From Penium margaritaceum (Eukaryota > Streptophyta > Zygnematophyceae > Desmidiales > Peniaceae), in contig SZWC01000571.1 in the NCBI GenBank assembly GCA_023375785.1, forward strand, positions 30,124 to 75,340: a stretch of 45,217 nt of DNA. The letters run 5' to 3'. Positions 12,230 through 22,900 of this stretch are shown one piece after another (positions within the stretch are counted from its first letter, which is position 1; every line of letters starts with the position of its first letter). The translations under genes were made by a program, and so were the position numbers. The notes beneath the pieces are model-generated. The model saw nothing but the letters and a program-made list of their open reading frames with translations. It had not been told where the DNA came from and ran no database searches.

Positions 12230-12384
12230 AATCTGATGTAATCTCTCTATGCTAAGTAGAAAAATCGTGTTTCGGTTCAGTTCTACTGAATGCAACGTGT
12301 TCTGCCCACTCACATCCGTGATCCTTGTGCTCCACACTCTTCACCATTGGTGTCCCTTGGCTGCCCCAAACCTTGGTAGCGTGA

Positions 12385-13015
12385 NNNNNNNNNNNNNNNN
12401 NNNNNNNNNNNNNNNNNNNNNNNNNNNNNNNNNNNNNNNNNNNNNNNNNNNNNNNNNNNNNNNNNNNNNNNNNNNNNNNNNNNNNNNNNNNNNNNNNNNN
12501 NNNNNNNNNNNNNNNNNNNNNNNNNNNNNNNNNNNNNNNNNNNNNNNNNNNNNNNNNNNNNNNNNNNNNNNNNNNNNNNNNNNNNNNNNNNNNNNNNNNN
12601 NNNNNNNNNNNNNNNNNNNNNNNNNNNNNNNNNNNNNNNNNNNNNNNNNNNNNNNNNNNNNNNNNNNNNNNNNNNNNNNNNNNNNNNNNNNNNNNNNNNN
12701 NNNNNNNNNNNNNNNNNNNNNNNNNNNNNNNNNNNNNNNNNNNNNNNNNNNNNNNNNNNNNNNNNNNNNNNNNNNNNNNNNNNNNNNNNNNNNNNNNNNN
12801 NNNNNNNNNNNNNNNNNNNNNNNNNNNNNNNNNNNNNNNNNNNNNNNNNNNNNNNNNNNNNNNNNNNNNNNNNNNNNNNNNNNNNNNNNNNNNNNNNNNN
12901 NNNNNNNNNNNNNNNNNNNNNNNNNNNNNNNNNNNNNNNNNNNNNNNNNNNNNNNNNNNNNNNNNNNNNNNNNNNNNNNNNNNNNNNNNNNNNNNNNNNN
13001 NNNNNNNNNNNNNNN
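12385..13015. other. Assembly gap of 631 N
   Basis: Run of N. The sequence after it (13016-13428) repeats the sequence before it (11970-12384) almost exactly, so the gap probably marks an unresolved overlap of two contigs inside one LTR rather than 631 bp of missing DNA. Confidence 0.95.
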
Positions 13016-13482
13016 TTCCTTATGGCCTCCAAATGCACCCGGGGCATGAATGAGGTGACCATAAGGACCTCCTTGACCAGGATGAACTTCTCCTTGACTT
13101 CTGGGCGAGGAAAGGCGCTTCGACGGGTCATCGTCGAAGCGCCTCCCGTTGCCTAGAGTGCAAGACCAGGTGGGCGGCTCCACCAAGGGTTACTTTGACG
13201 GCCGTAGCAGGGGCTCTACTGCTCCGTTTTGGGCGTGCTTGGATGCGTTGGAAAGCTTAGATCACAGGCTATAAGAATCTGATGTAATCTCTCTATGCTA
13301 AGTAGAAAAATCGTGTTTCGGTTCAGTTCTACTGAATGCAACGTGTTCTGCCCACTCACATCCGTGATCCTTGTGCTCCACTCTTCACCATTGGTGTCCC
13401 TTGGCTGCCCCAAACCTTGGTAGCGTGATCCAGCAAGAGCTAGGCATCCTTGAGGGTGCCTCCACACCCACTAGAGCCAATA
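13016..13482 (+). repeat. Copia 5' LTR, portion after the gap
   Basis: It continues the LTR to its 3' end, GCCAATA at 13476-13482; the 3' LTR ends GCCAACA. It holds the 13-bp-arm hairpin (13113-13144) and the TATAAG at 13270. The bases that follow (AAGGGTTATGGGCCCACG) would be the primer-binding site. They resemble the plant initiator-Met PBS only in part (GGT...CCACG), so the primer is unassigned. Confidence 0.88.
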
Positions 13483-13549
13483 AAGGGTTATGGGCCCACG
13501 TGCCTAGAAGGACCCTAGCTCCTCAACTTTCACGCTACTGCCGCGCGCC

Positions 13550-13875
13550 ATGGCAACGACCGAGCAAGAGAGCATCGGCGCCGTCTCCAAGTTTGATGGA
13601 AATGGCTTCCCCTTGTGGAGGTGGCAGTTTGAGGTCTACCTTGATGACAAGGGCCTGCTTGAGCTGGTCAACAGTGAAGAGACCGCACCTCCGGACACCG
13701 CGACGCCGGAGGAAGTGGACAAGTACAAGAAGCGCAACAAGAAGGCGCTTGCTTTGTTGGTGTTAGCGCTAGCTCCTCCGCAGCGCGCACTGATTCAAGG
13801 ATGCACGGAGGCCGCGGAGGCCTGGAAGAAGCTCTGCACCATCTATCAGTCCACCAACCTTGCTAACCAGCTCTT
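13550..13875 (+). pseudogene. gag: Copia Gag, N-terminal fragment
   Basis: The ATG at 13550 lies 67 nt after the LTR in a good context (GCGCCATGG). The ~108 residues have the copia Gag N-terminal (DUF4219/UBN2-like) pattern: FDGNGFPLWRWQFEVYL at ~15-31, a Lys-rich helix, then EAWKKLCTIYQSTNLANQL. The protein packages element RNA in virus-like particles. The sequence is cut at the N at 13876, where normally a further ~100-150 residues precede the zinc knuckle. After the N the correct reading frame changes from 2 to 1, so the apparent continuation of the first frame to 14041 is out of frame. The middle of Gag is missing, either deleted or dropped in assembly. Confidence 0.88.
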
Positions 13876-13876
13876 N
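13876..13876. other. Single N at a contig-like junction in gag
   Basis: One N joins the Gag N-terminus to the zinc-knuckle region with a frame change and loss of the intervening Gag. It probably represents a gap of unknown length rather than one ambiguous base. Confidence 0.7.
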
Positions 13877-16800
13877 GAGGGGGAGGCAAGAAGGGGAAGG
13901 GTGCCAAGCAGGGCACCAAGAAAGGTGACAACAAGGGGGAGTGCTACAATTGTGGCAAACAGGGCCACTACGCACGCGATTGCCCCAACAAGAAGTCGGA
14001 CCAGCCCGGGAAGGGCGGGAAGAAGGACGTCCAAGCCATGATGGCCAGGGAGTCTACCGACTTGACAGATCCAGAAGTCACTGTGATCGACTCCGGATCA
14101 GGCCGCCACACACAATGCAACCGGGCGGCATTCGTCACCTACGGCACCACCGAGCGGCGCATGACAGTGGCCAACGGCAAAACAGAGTTGGCCGCGGGCA
14201 AAGGGAATGTTCACATTGAGTCGGTGGTGAAAGGGAAAGTCATTCCGTGCACCATTTATGACGTGCTCCACATGCCCAACTTTGGGGCAAATCTGCTGTC
14301 AGTGAGCCGCCTTACCGACAAGGGGCTCGAGGTACTCTTCAACAAGAAGGAGGCTATCATCCGGAAGGAGGGGGACGGCGAGGTGATTGCGCATGGCAAG
14401 AGGGAGGAGGACCTGTACCTTCTTTGCACCAAGGTCCTTGCCGATGCGGTAAGGACTGACGCCGTCAACCTTGTGACAAAGGATGAAGGAAATCTGGACC
14501 TTTGGCACCGTCGCCTATGTCACATCGCTCCCTCAACTGTGAGGGACATGGCGAAAAAGGAAGTGGTGCGGGGCCTTGAGGTCAAGGGCCTCGATGTAGC
14601 CAAGAATGCCATGTGCGAGCCATGCGTGGTGGGCAAGGCGACACGGCAGCCGTTTGATGGCAAAGGGACGCGTACATCGACGAAGTTGGAGGTGGTGCAC
14701 ACGGATGTGTGCGGACCATTCGAGCCCTCCATTGGTGGGGCTCGCTACTTCGTCACCTTCATCGACGACCACAGCCGCAAGCTCTACCTCTACATCATTA
14801 AGAGGAAGAGCGATGTCTTGTCGTGCATGCAGGAATTCGTGGCGGCTGTGGAGCGGCAAACAGAGTTGAAGGTGAAGGCATTCCGGAGCATCAACGGCGG
14901 CGAGTACGAGGGCTGCTCGACATGGATGAGGAGCAAGGGGATCGCATGTCAGAAAACTACGCCACACTCTCCGTAGCAGAACGGCGTCGTCGAGAGGGCG
15001 AACCGCACCATCCTCAACATGGTCCGGTCCATGTTGAGTGATGCCGGCCTCGTGCAGCGGTTCTGAGGCGAGGCGGCACGGACAGCGGCGTACATCATGA
15101 ATCTGACGCCGACGAAGCCACTAAAAGACGCGGAGTCCAAGGTGTGGAAGACGCCACAAGAAGTGTGGAGCGGGAGGAAGCCAAGTGTGGCACACCTCCG
15201 TACTTTTGGTTGTGTTGCACATGCTGTTGTGCAGGCACGGGAGGGGCGGGGCAAACTGGACCCGCGGACTCGCCGGTGCATCTTCGTCCGGTACGAGAGC
15301 GGGAGCAAGGCGTACCGGCTCTTCGACCCGCGGAGGCAGCAGATCGTAAAGAGTCACGACGTCACGTTTGACGAGGACAGTCGTTGGACGGACAAGGACG
15401 CGGGTCTCTCCAAGCAAGGGGAGTGGCTGCCACTCCTCGAGGGGCAGACGCTGGAGGACGCAAAAGAGGGTGACGTCCAAGCGGCTCCAACCGGCGATAA
15501 CCATCCAGGGGATGGGGGAGCGGCTGATTTGCATTCAGCCGAGTCGGATGATGAGTCCGAAGCGCCGGCAGCAGTGGAGCTGAACAAGGAGGCGGGGAGT
15601 GAGCCCGCATCTCCACGGTCCCCGAAAGAGGGGGAGCAGGCCAGCGGTGTGAGTGGCGCCGCAAGAGGGCAGCAGCAGCAGCAGCAGCAGCAGCGGCAGC
15701 AGCAGCACCAGCCTCAACAACAGCAGCCCCGGAGAAGCGGACGCGCAAGGAGGACGGCAAAACGGTACGATGCCGCACAGGGCACCTGGACTGGGTTTGC
15801 TCGAGCGTTCTTTGCGCAAGAGGAGCCCGAGACCGTCAAGGAGGCGTTGCAGCAGAAGGATGGGGCTGAGTGGGAGGGACCTATAAAATCTGAGCTCGCC
15901 TCCCACGAAGAGAACGGTACTTGGCAGCTGATTGATAGGCCGGAGGGTGCAAAAATCATCGGCTCCAAGTGGATCTTCAAGAAGAAGCTCACCAAGGAGG
16001 GGAAGGTGGAGCGGTACAAGGCGCGGCTGGTCGCAAAGGGGTACGCCCAGCGAAAGGGTGAGCACTACGATGAAACCTTTGGGCCGGTGGCGAAGTTCGC
16101 CGTCATTCGCTCCATCCTCTCCGTGGCGGCGGTGCGCGACTACGAAGTCCACCAAATGGACGTGAAAACTGCGTTCCTTAACGGCGACCTGGACAAGGAG
16201 GTCTACATGGAGGTGCCGGAGGGGTTGGACGCGCCGCCGGGGGAAGGTGTGCCGGCTTCGCAAGGCGCTCTATGGGCTGAAGCAAGCGCCACTCATGTGG
16301 TACCTGAAAATGGACGGCTTCATGGCCGAGCTTGGCTTCAAGCGCTGCGAGGGGGATCACAGCGTGTACGTGCGGAAGCAGCCGGGGTTGCACCAGATTG
16401 TGGCACTCTACGTGGATGATCTCATCCTCGTGTCATCGGACATGGAGGAGTTGGTGAACCTGGAGCGGCAACTGGGCGGTCGGTTCAAAATGACCGACAT
16501 GGGCGAGCTCGAGTACTACCTCGGCGTCGCCATCAACAGGGACCGCAAGGCACGCACGCTCGAGATGGGGCAGGCAAAGTACGTGCAAGAGGTGCTCTGC
16601 TGCTACAACATGGAGGAGTGCAATCCCATCGGCACACCCATGACCACCACGTGTGAGTTGAGCTCGAGCATGGGCCCGAGCACGGACGAGGAGAAGGAGG
16701 AGATTGCAGGTGTGCCATACCAGTCCGCAGTGGGGAGCATCATGTACGCCATGGTGGCGACGCGACCCGACCTGGCCTTCTCGGAGGGCCAAGTGAGCCG

Positions 16801-17037
16801 CTACGTTGCTGACCCCGGGCCGTTGCATTGGCACGCGGTGAAGCGGATCCTCCGCTATCTCAAGGCGACAAAACAGTCGCGGCTCGTGTTTGGAGGGGGA
16901 GCGCGTGACGACTCCCTCGAGTTGGTCGGCTACTCGGATGCCGACTGGGCTGGTGATGTGGATGACAGAAAATCAACGTCAGGGTACGTGTTTGTGCTTG
17001 GTGGTGCAGCAGTTTCATGGGCAAGCAGGAAGCAGGA
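13877..17037 (+). pseudogene. pol: Copia Gag C-terminus plus Pol polyprotein, disrupted
   Basis: In frame 1, a CX2CX4HX4C knuckle (13942-13983, CYNCGKQGHYARDC) is followed by the protease motif DSGSGRH at ~14089. The integrase zinc region (LWHRRLCH...CEPC, ~14500-14630) and catalytic core (VHTDVCGP, FIDDHSRKLY) come next. At the second catalytic position, before NGGEY, the codon 14890-14892 is ATC (Ile) instead of Asp. In-frame stops are TAG at 14974-14976, one codon before QNGVVER, and TGA at 15064-15066, where copia elements have Trp. A CAG-rich linker follows. RT spans ~15840-16640, with QMDVKTAFLNG and YVDD at 16409-16420. A 1-nt shift in the G5 run at 16239-16243 moves the frame from 1 to 2. 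RNase H (YSDADWAGD at ~16931) ends at SWASRKQ, where the N at 17038 removes its C-terminus. It encoded protein processing, integration and reverse transcription, and cannot be functional as assembled. Confidence 0.93.
15670..15728 (+). repeat. CAG/poly-Gln tract in copia Pol linker
   Basis: An imperfect CAG run encodes a Gln-rich stretch (eight Q, then R, H and P interruptions) between integrase and reverse transcriptase. This linker is normally variable in copia elements, so a low-complexity expansion is tolerated there. Confidence 0.9.
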
Positions 17038-17038
17038 N
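17038..17038. other. Single N joining RNase H to mid-LTR
   Basis: The N falls between AAGCAGGA (RNase H) and TCGACGGGTCATC (inside the LTR 13-bp hairpin). The end of RNase H, the polypurine tract and roughly the first half of the 3' LTR are absent, so this N stands for an unresolved or collapsed gap. Confidence 0.8.
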
Positions 17039-17403
17039 TCGACGGGTCATCGTCGAAGCGCCTCCCGTTGCCTAGAGTGCAAGACCAGGTGGGCGGCTCC
17101 ACCAAGGGTTACTTCGACGGCCGTAGCAGGGGCTCTACTGCTCCATTTTGGGCGTGCTTGGATGCGTTGGAAAGCTTAGATGACAGGCTATAAGGATCTG
17201 ATGTAATCTCACTATGCTAAATAACAAAATCGTGTTTCGGTTCAGTTCTACTGAATGCGACGTGTTCTGCCAACTCACATCCGTGATCCTTGTGCTCCAC
17301 ACTCTTCACCATTGGTGTCCCTTGGCTGCCCCAAACCTTGGTAGCGTGATCCAGCAAGAGCTAGGCATCCTTGAGGGTGCCTCCACACCCAATAGAGCCA
17401 ACA
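17039..17403 (+). repeat. Copia 3' LTR, partial
   Basis: It is collinear with 13120-13482 and ends CAACA. Differences from the 5' LTR include TTTGACG/TTCGACG, CCGTTTT/CCATTTT, ATCAC/ATGAC, AAGAATC/AAGGATC, AAGTAGA/AAATAAC and an AC indel. The 5' portion (about 350 bp) is missing at the N. Confidence 0.92.
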
Positions 17404-17408
17404 GCAAG
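17404..17408. repeat. Copia target-site duplication, right copy (GCAAG)
   Basis: It directly follows CAACA and matches 11709-11713. The satellite then continues CCCAAGACAACT in correct unit phase. Confidence 0.85.
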
Positions 17409-17481
17409 CCCAAGACAACTGGAGCAAGCCTAAGACAACTGGAGCAAGCCCAAGACCACTGGAGCAAGGCGAAGACAACTC

Positions 17482-19186
17482 GAGCAAGCCCAAGACAACT
17501 GGAGCACGCCCAAGAGAACTGGAGCAAACCGAAGAAAACTGGAACAAGCTCAAGATAACTGGAGCAAGCCCAATATACCTGGAGCAAGGATTAGACAACC
17601 GGAGCAAGCCCAAGACAACTGGAGCACGCCCAAGAGAACTGGAGCAAACCGAAGAAAACTGGAACAAGCTCAAGATAACTGGAGCAAGCCCAATATACCT
17701 GGAGCAAGGATTAGACAACCGGAGCAAGCCCAAGACAACTGGAGCACGCCCAAGAGAACTGGAGCAAACCGAAGAAAACTGGAACAAGCTCAAGATAACT
17801 GGAGCAAGCCCAATATACCTGGAGCAAGGATTAGACAACCGGAGCAAGCCCAAGACAACTGGAGCACGCCCAAGAGAACTGGAGCAAACCGAAGAAAACT
17901 GGAACAAGCTCAAGATAACTGGAGCAAGCCCAATATACCTGGAGCAAGGATTAGACAACCGGAGCAAGCCCAAGACAACTGGAGCACGCCCAAGAGAACT
18001 GGAGCAAACCGAAGAAAACTGGAACAAGCTCAAGATAACTGGAGCAAGCCCAATATACCTGGAGCAAGGATTAGACAACCGGAGCAAGCCCAAGACAACT
18101 GGAGCACGCCCAAGAGAACTGGAGCAAACCGAAGAAAACTGGAACAAGCTCAAGATAACTGGAGCAAGCCCAATATACCTGGAGCAAGGATTAGACAACC
18201 GGAGCAAGCCCAAGACAACTGGAGCACGCCCAAGAGAACTGGAGCAAACCGAAGAAAACTGGAACAAGCTCAAGATAACTGGAGCAAGCCCAATATACCT
18301 GGAGCAAGGATTAGACAACCGGAGCAAGCCCAAGACAACTGGAGCACGCCCAAGAGAACTGGAGCAAACCGAAGAAAACTGGAACAAGCTCAAGATAACT
18401 GGAGCAAGCCCAATATACCTGGAGCAAGGATTAGACAACCGGAGCAAGCCCAAGACAACTGGAGCACGCCCAAGAGAACTGGAGCAAACCGAAGAAAACT
18501 GGAACAAGCTCAAGATAACTGGAGCAAGCCCAATATACCTGGAGCAAGGATTAGACAACCGGAGCAAGCCCAAGACAACTGGAGCACGCCCAAGAGAACT
18601 GGAGCAAACCGAAGAAAACTGGAACAAGCTCAAGATAACTGGAGCAAGCCCAATATACCTGGAGCAAGGATTAGACAACCGGAGCAAGCCCAAGACAACT
18701 GGAGCACGCCCAAGAGAACTGGAGCAAACCGAAGAAAACTGGAACAAGCTCAAGATAACTGGAGCAAGCCCAATATACCTGGAGCAAGGATTAGACAACC
18801 GGAGCAAGCCCAAGACAACTGGAGCACGCCCAAGAGAACTGGAGCAAACCGAAGAAAACTGGAACAAGCTCAAGATAACTGGAGCAAGCCCAATATACCT
18901 GGAGCAAGGATTAGACAACCGGAGCAAGCCCAAGACAACTGGAGCACGCCCAAGAGAACTGGAGCAAACCGAAGAAAACTGGAACAAGCTCAAGATAACT
19001 GGAGCAAGCCCAATATACCTGGAGCAAGGATTAGACAACCGGAGCAAGCCCAAGACAACTGGAGCACGCCCAAGAGAACTGGAGCAAACCGAAGAAAACT
19101 GGAACAAGCTCAAGATAACTGGAGCAAGCCCAATATACCTGGAGCAAGGATTAGACAACCGGAGCAAGCCCAAGACAACTGGAGCA
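17482..19186. repeat. 120-bp higher-order repeat (6 x 20 bp), fourteen copies
   Basis: The marker CAATATACCTGGAGCAAGGA occurs at 17571 and every 120 bp to 19131, fourteen times, with linked variants GCACGCCCAAGAG, AAACCGAAGAAAACTGGAAC and GATTAGACAACC. Copies look identical by eye. A 103-bp block at 17404-17506 is repeated at 19164-19266, just beyond the array, so the expansion sits between two copies of its own flank. Confidence 0.96.
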
Positions 19187-19843
19187 AGCCTAAGACAACT
19201 GGAGCAAGCCCAAGACCACTGGAGCAAGGCGAAGACAACTCGAGCAAGCCCAAGACAACTGGAGCAAGGCCAAGAGAACTGGAGCAAGCCCAAGACAACT
19301 GGAGCAAGGCCCAGACAACTGGAGCAAGCCCACGACAACTGAAAAATGCCCAAGACAACTGGAGGAAGCACAAAACAACTGGAGCAAGGCCAAGACAACT
19401 GGATCAAAGCCAAGACATTTTGAGCAATGTCAAGAAAACTGGAGCAAGCCCAAGAGAAGTAGAGTAAGGCCAAGACAACTAGAGCAAGCCCAAGACAACT
19501 GGAGCAAGGCCAAGATAATTTCAGCAAGCCCCAGACGATTGGAGCAAGCCCAAGACAACTAGAGCAAGCCCAAGACAACTAGAGCAAGCCCGAGACAACT
19601 GGAGAAAGGCCAAGAAAACTGGAGCAAGCCCGAGACAACCGGAACAAGCTGAAGACAACTGGAGCAAGCACAAGACAACTGAAGCAAGGCCAAGACAACC
19701 GGAGCAAGGCCAAGAAAACTCAAGCAATGCCAAGATAACTCGAGCAAGTCTAAGATAAGTGGAGCAAGGCCAAGACAGATGGAGCAAGCCCAAGACATCT
19801 GGAGCAAGGCCCTGACAACTGGAGAGGGCCTAAGACAACCGGA

Positions 19844-19988
19844 GAAAGCCCAAGACAACTGGAGCACGCCCAAGAGAACTGGAGCAAACCGAAGAAAACT
19901 GGAACAAGCTCAAGATAACTGGAGCAAGCCCAATATACCTGGAGCAAGGATTAGACAACCGGAGCAAGCCCAAGACAACTGGAGCAAG
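19844..19988. repeat. Isolated extra copy of the 120-bp unit
   Basis: One full copy with all marker variants (GCACGCCC, ACCGAAGAAAACTGGAAC, CAATATACCTGG, GATTAGACAACC) lies ~660 bp right of the fourteen-copy array, within ordinary diverged units. It may be the ancestral single copy or a transferred one. Confidence 0.9.
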
Positions 19989-22900
19989 ACCAAGGCAACT
20001 AGAGCAAGGCCATGACAATCTGAGCAAGGCCAAGACAACTGGTGGAAGCCCAAGACAACTGGAGGAAGGCCAAGACAACTGGAGCAAGGCCAAGACAACT
20101 GGAGCAAGGCCAAGACAACTTGAGCAAGTCCAAGACAACTGGAGCACGCCCAATACAACTGGAGCAAGGCGTGGACAAATGGAGCAAACCCAACAAAACT
20201 GGACCAAGGCCCAGATAACAGGAGCAAGCCCAAGACAGTTGGAGCAAGCCCAAGATAACTGGAGCAAGCCAAAGACAATTGGAGAAAGCCCAAGACAACT
20301 GGAGCAAGCCTAAGACAACTGGAGCAAGGCCAAGACAACTGGAGCAAGCCCAAGACAAATGGAGCAAGGCCAAGACAGCTGGAGCAAGCCCAAGACAACT
20401 GGAGCAAGCCTAAGACAACTGGAGCAAGGCCAAGACAACTGGAGCAAGCCCAAGACAAATGGAGCAAGGCCAAGACAGCTGGAGCAAGCCAAAGACAACC
20501 GGAAAAAGCCCAAGACAACTGGAGCAAGCACAAGACAGCTGGAGCAAGGCCAAGACAACCGGAGAAAAGCCAGGACAACTCGAGCAATGCCAAGACAACT
20601 AGAGCAAGCCTAATACAAGTGGAGCAAGGCCAAGACAACTGGAGCAAGCACAAGACAGCTGGAGCAAGGCCAAGACAACCGGAGAAAAGCCAGGACAACT
20701 CGAGCAATGCCAAGACAACTAGAGCAAGCCTAATACAAGTGGAGCAAGGCCAAGACAAATGGAGCAAGCCCAAGACATCTGTAGCAAGGCCCTGACAACT
20801 CGAGCAAGCCCAAGACAATTGGAGTAGGTCCAAGGCAACTGGAGCAAGCCCAATAGAACTGGAGCAAGCACAAGAAAACTTGAAGAAGCCCAAGACAACA
20901 TGAGCAAGCTCAAGATAACTGGAGCAAGCTTTAGACAACTGGAGCAAGCCCAAGATAAATAGAGCAGGACCAAGACAACTGGGGCATGACCAAGGCAACT
21001 GGAGCAAGGCCAAGATAATTGGAGCAAGGCCAAGACAACTCGATCAAGGCCAAGACAACTGGAGCAAGCCTTGGACAATTGGAGAAAGGCCAAGACAACT
21101 GGAGCAAGGCCAAGACTTCTGGAGCAAGGCCAAGTGAACTGGAGCAAGCCCAGGACAAATGTAGCAAGGCCAAGACAATTGGAGCAAGCCCAAGACAACT
21201 GGAGCAAGGCCAAGACAACTGGAGCAAGGCCAAGACAACTGGAGATAGGCCAAGACAACTGGAGAAAGCCCAGGACAACTGGAGCAATTCCAAGACAAGT
21301 GGAGCAAGCCCAAGACAGCTGGAGCAAGGCCAAGAAAACTGGAGCAAGGCCAAGAGAACTGCAGAAAGGCCAAGGCAACTGGAGCAAGCCCAAGACAACT
21401 GGAGCGAGGCCAAGACAACTCGAGCAAGCCCAAGACAACTGGAGCAAGCCCAAGACAACTGGAGCAAGGCCAAGACAACTGGAGCAAGGCCAAGACAACT
21501 GGAGCAAGTCCAAGACAACTGGAGCAAGGCCAAGACAACTTGAGCAAGTCCAAGACAACTGGAGCACGCCCAACACAACTGGATTAAGGCGTGGACAACT
21601 GGAGGAAACCCAACACAACTGGACCAAGGCCCAGATAATTGGAGCAAGCCCAAGACACCTGGAGAAAGCCCAAGATAACTGGAGCAAGCCAAAGACAATT
21701 GGAGCAATCCCAAGACAACTGGAGCAAGCCTAAGACAACTGGAGCAAGACCAAGACAACTGGAGCAAGCCCAAGACACCTGGAGAAAGCCCAAGATAACT
21801 GGAGCAAGCCAAAGACAATTGGAGCAATCCCAAGACAACTGGAGCAAGCCTAAGACAACTGGAGCAAGACCAAGACAACTGGAGCAAGCCCAAGACAACT
21901 GGAGCAAGGCCAAGACAGCTGGAGCAAGCCCAAGACAACTGGAAAAAGCCCAAGACAACTGGAGCAAGCACAAGACAACTGGAGCGAGGCCAAGACAACC
22001 AGAGCAAGGCCTGGAAAACTCGACCAATGCCAAGACAACTAGAGCAAGCCTAATACAAGTGGAGCAAGGCCAAGACAAATGGAGCAAGCCCAAGACATCT
22101 GTAGTAAGGCCCTGACAACTGGAGCAAGCCCAAGACAACTGGATTAGGCCCAAGACAACTGGAGCAAGTGCAAGAGAGCTGTAGCAAGCCCAAGAAAACT
22201 GGAACAAGCTCAAGACAACTGGAGCAAGCCCAAGATAACTGGAGCAAGATTTAGACAACTGGAGCAAGCACAAGACAACTAGAGCAAGACCAAGACAACG
22301 GGAGCAATACTAAGGCAACTGGAGCAAGGCCAAGATAATTGGAGCAAGGCCAAGACAACTGGATCAAGGCCAAGACAACTGGAGCAAGCCTTGGACAACT
22401 GGAGAAAGGCCAAGACAACTGGAGCAAGGCCAAGACAAATGGAGCAAGGCCAAGTGAACTGGAGCAAGCCCAGGACAGCTGGAGCAAGGCCAAGAGAACT
22501 GGAGCAAGGCCAAGACAACTGGAGATAGGCCAAGAGAACTGGAGAAAGCCCAGGACAACTGGAGCAAGGCCAAGACAACTGGAGCAAGCTCGAAACAAGT
22601 GGAGCAAGCCCAACTGGAGCAGGTCCAAGACAACTGGAGCAATGCCAAAAGAACTGAAGCAAGGCCAAGACAACTGGAGCAAGCTCGAAACAAGTGGAGC
22701 AAGCCCAACTGGAGCAGGTCCAAGACAACTGGAGCAATGCCAAAAGAACTGAAGCAAGGCCAAGACAACTGGAGCAAGCCAAAGACCACTGGAGCAAGCC
22801 CAAGACAACCGGAGCAAGTCCAAGACAACTAAAGCAAGGCCAAGAAAATTGGACCATGCCCAAGACAACTGGAGCAAGTCCAAAAAAACTAGAGCAAGTC

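Larger units (their letters stand above)
11714..12384 (+). repeat. Copia 5' LTR, portion before the assembly gap
   Basis: The LTR begins TGTTGACATGGTG and is collinear with the post-gap copy from 11970 onward (11970-12384 corresponds to 13016-13428). The only difference I see is ACACTC here versus ACTC after the gap. It contains several perfect inverted repeats (separate entries) and a TATAAG motif at 12224. If pre- and post-gap parts are one LTR, the full length is about 256 + 467 = ~723 bp. Confidence 0.85.
11714..17403 (+). mobile_element. Ty1/copia LTR retrotransposon, defective
   Basis: The element has TGTTG...CAACA ends, a 5-bp GCAAG target duplication, two LTR regions and an internal gag-pol in copia order: Gag, CCHC knuckle, aspartic protease, integrase, reverse transcriptase, RNase H. 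It sits inside the 20-bp satellite, which resumes in the expected unit register after the duplication. The 5' LTR is split by an N gap and partly duplicated across it. Gag and the RNase H/3' LTR boundary are each cut by one N. Between the 5' and 3' LTRs I count by eye about 11 substitutions and one 2-nt indel over ~365 bp (about 3%), so insertion is not recent. The coding breaks indicate it cannot move autonomously as assembled. Confidence 0.95.

Noticed and set aside
12249..13186. Open frames crossing the N gap
   Set aside because: Most of each frame is N, and the flanks are duplicated LTR sequence.
13483..13500. Initiator-Met primer-binding site
   Set aside because: Only about nine of sixteen positions agree with the usual plant PBS (GGT and CCACG blocks), which is too weak to assign a primer tRNA.
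17275..19578. 767-residue minus-strand Cys/Leu/Ser-rich open frame as a membrane or secreted protein
   Set aside because: It reads the 20-bp satellite, including fourteen identical 120-bp blocks, and runs into the copia LTR. Hydrophobicity comes from the repeat composition, not from a gene.
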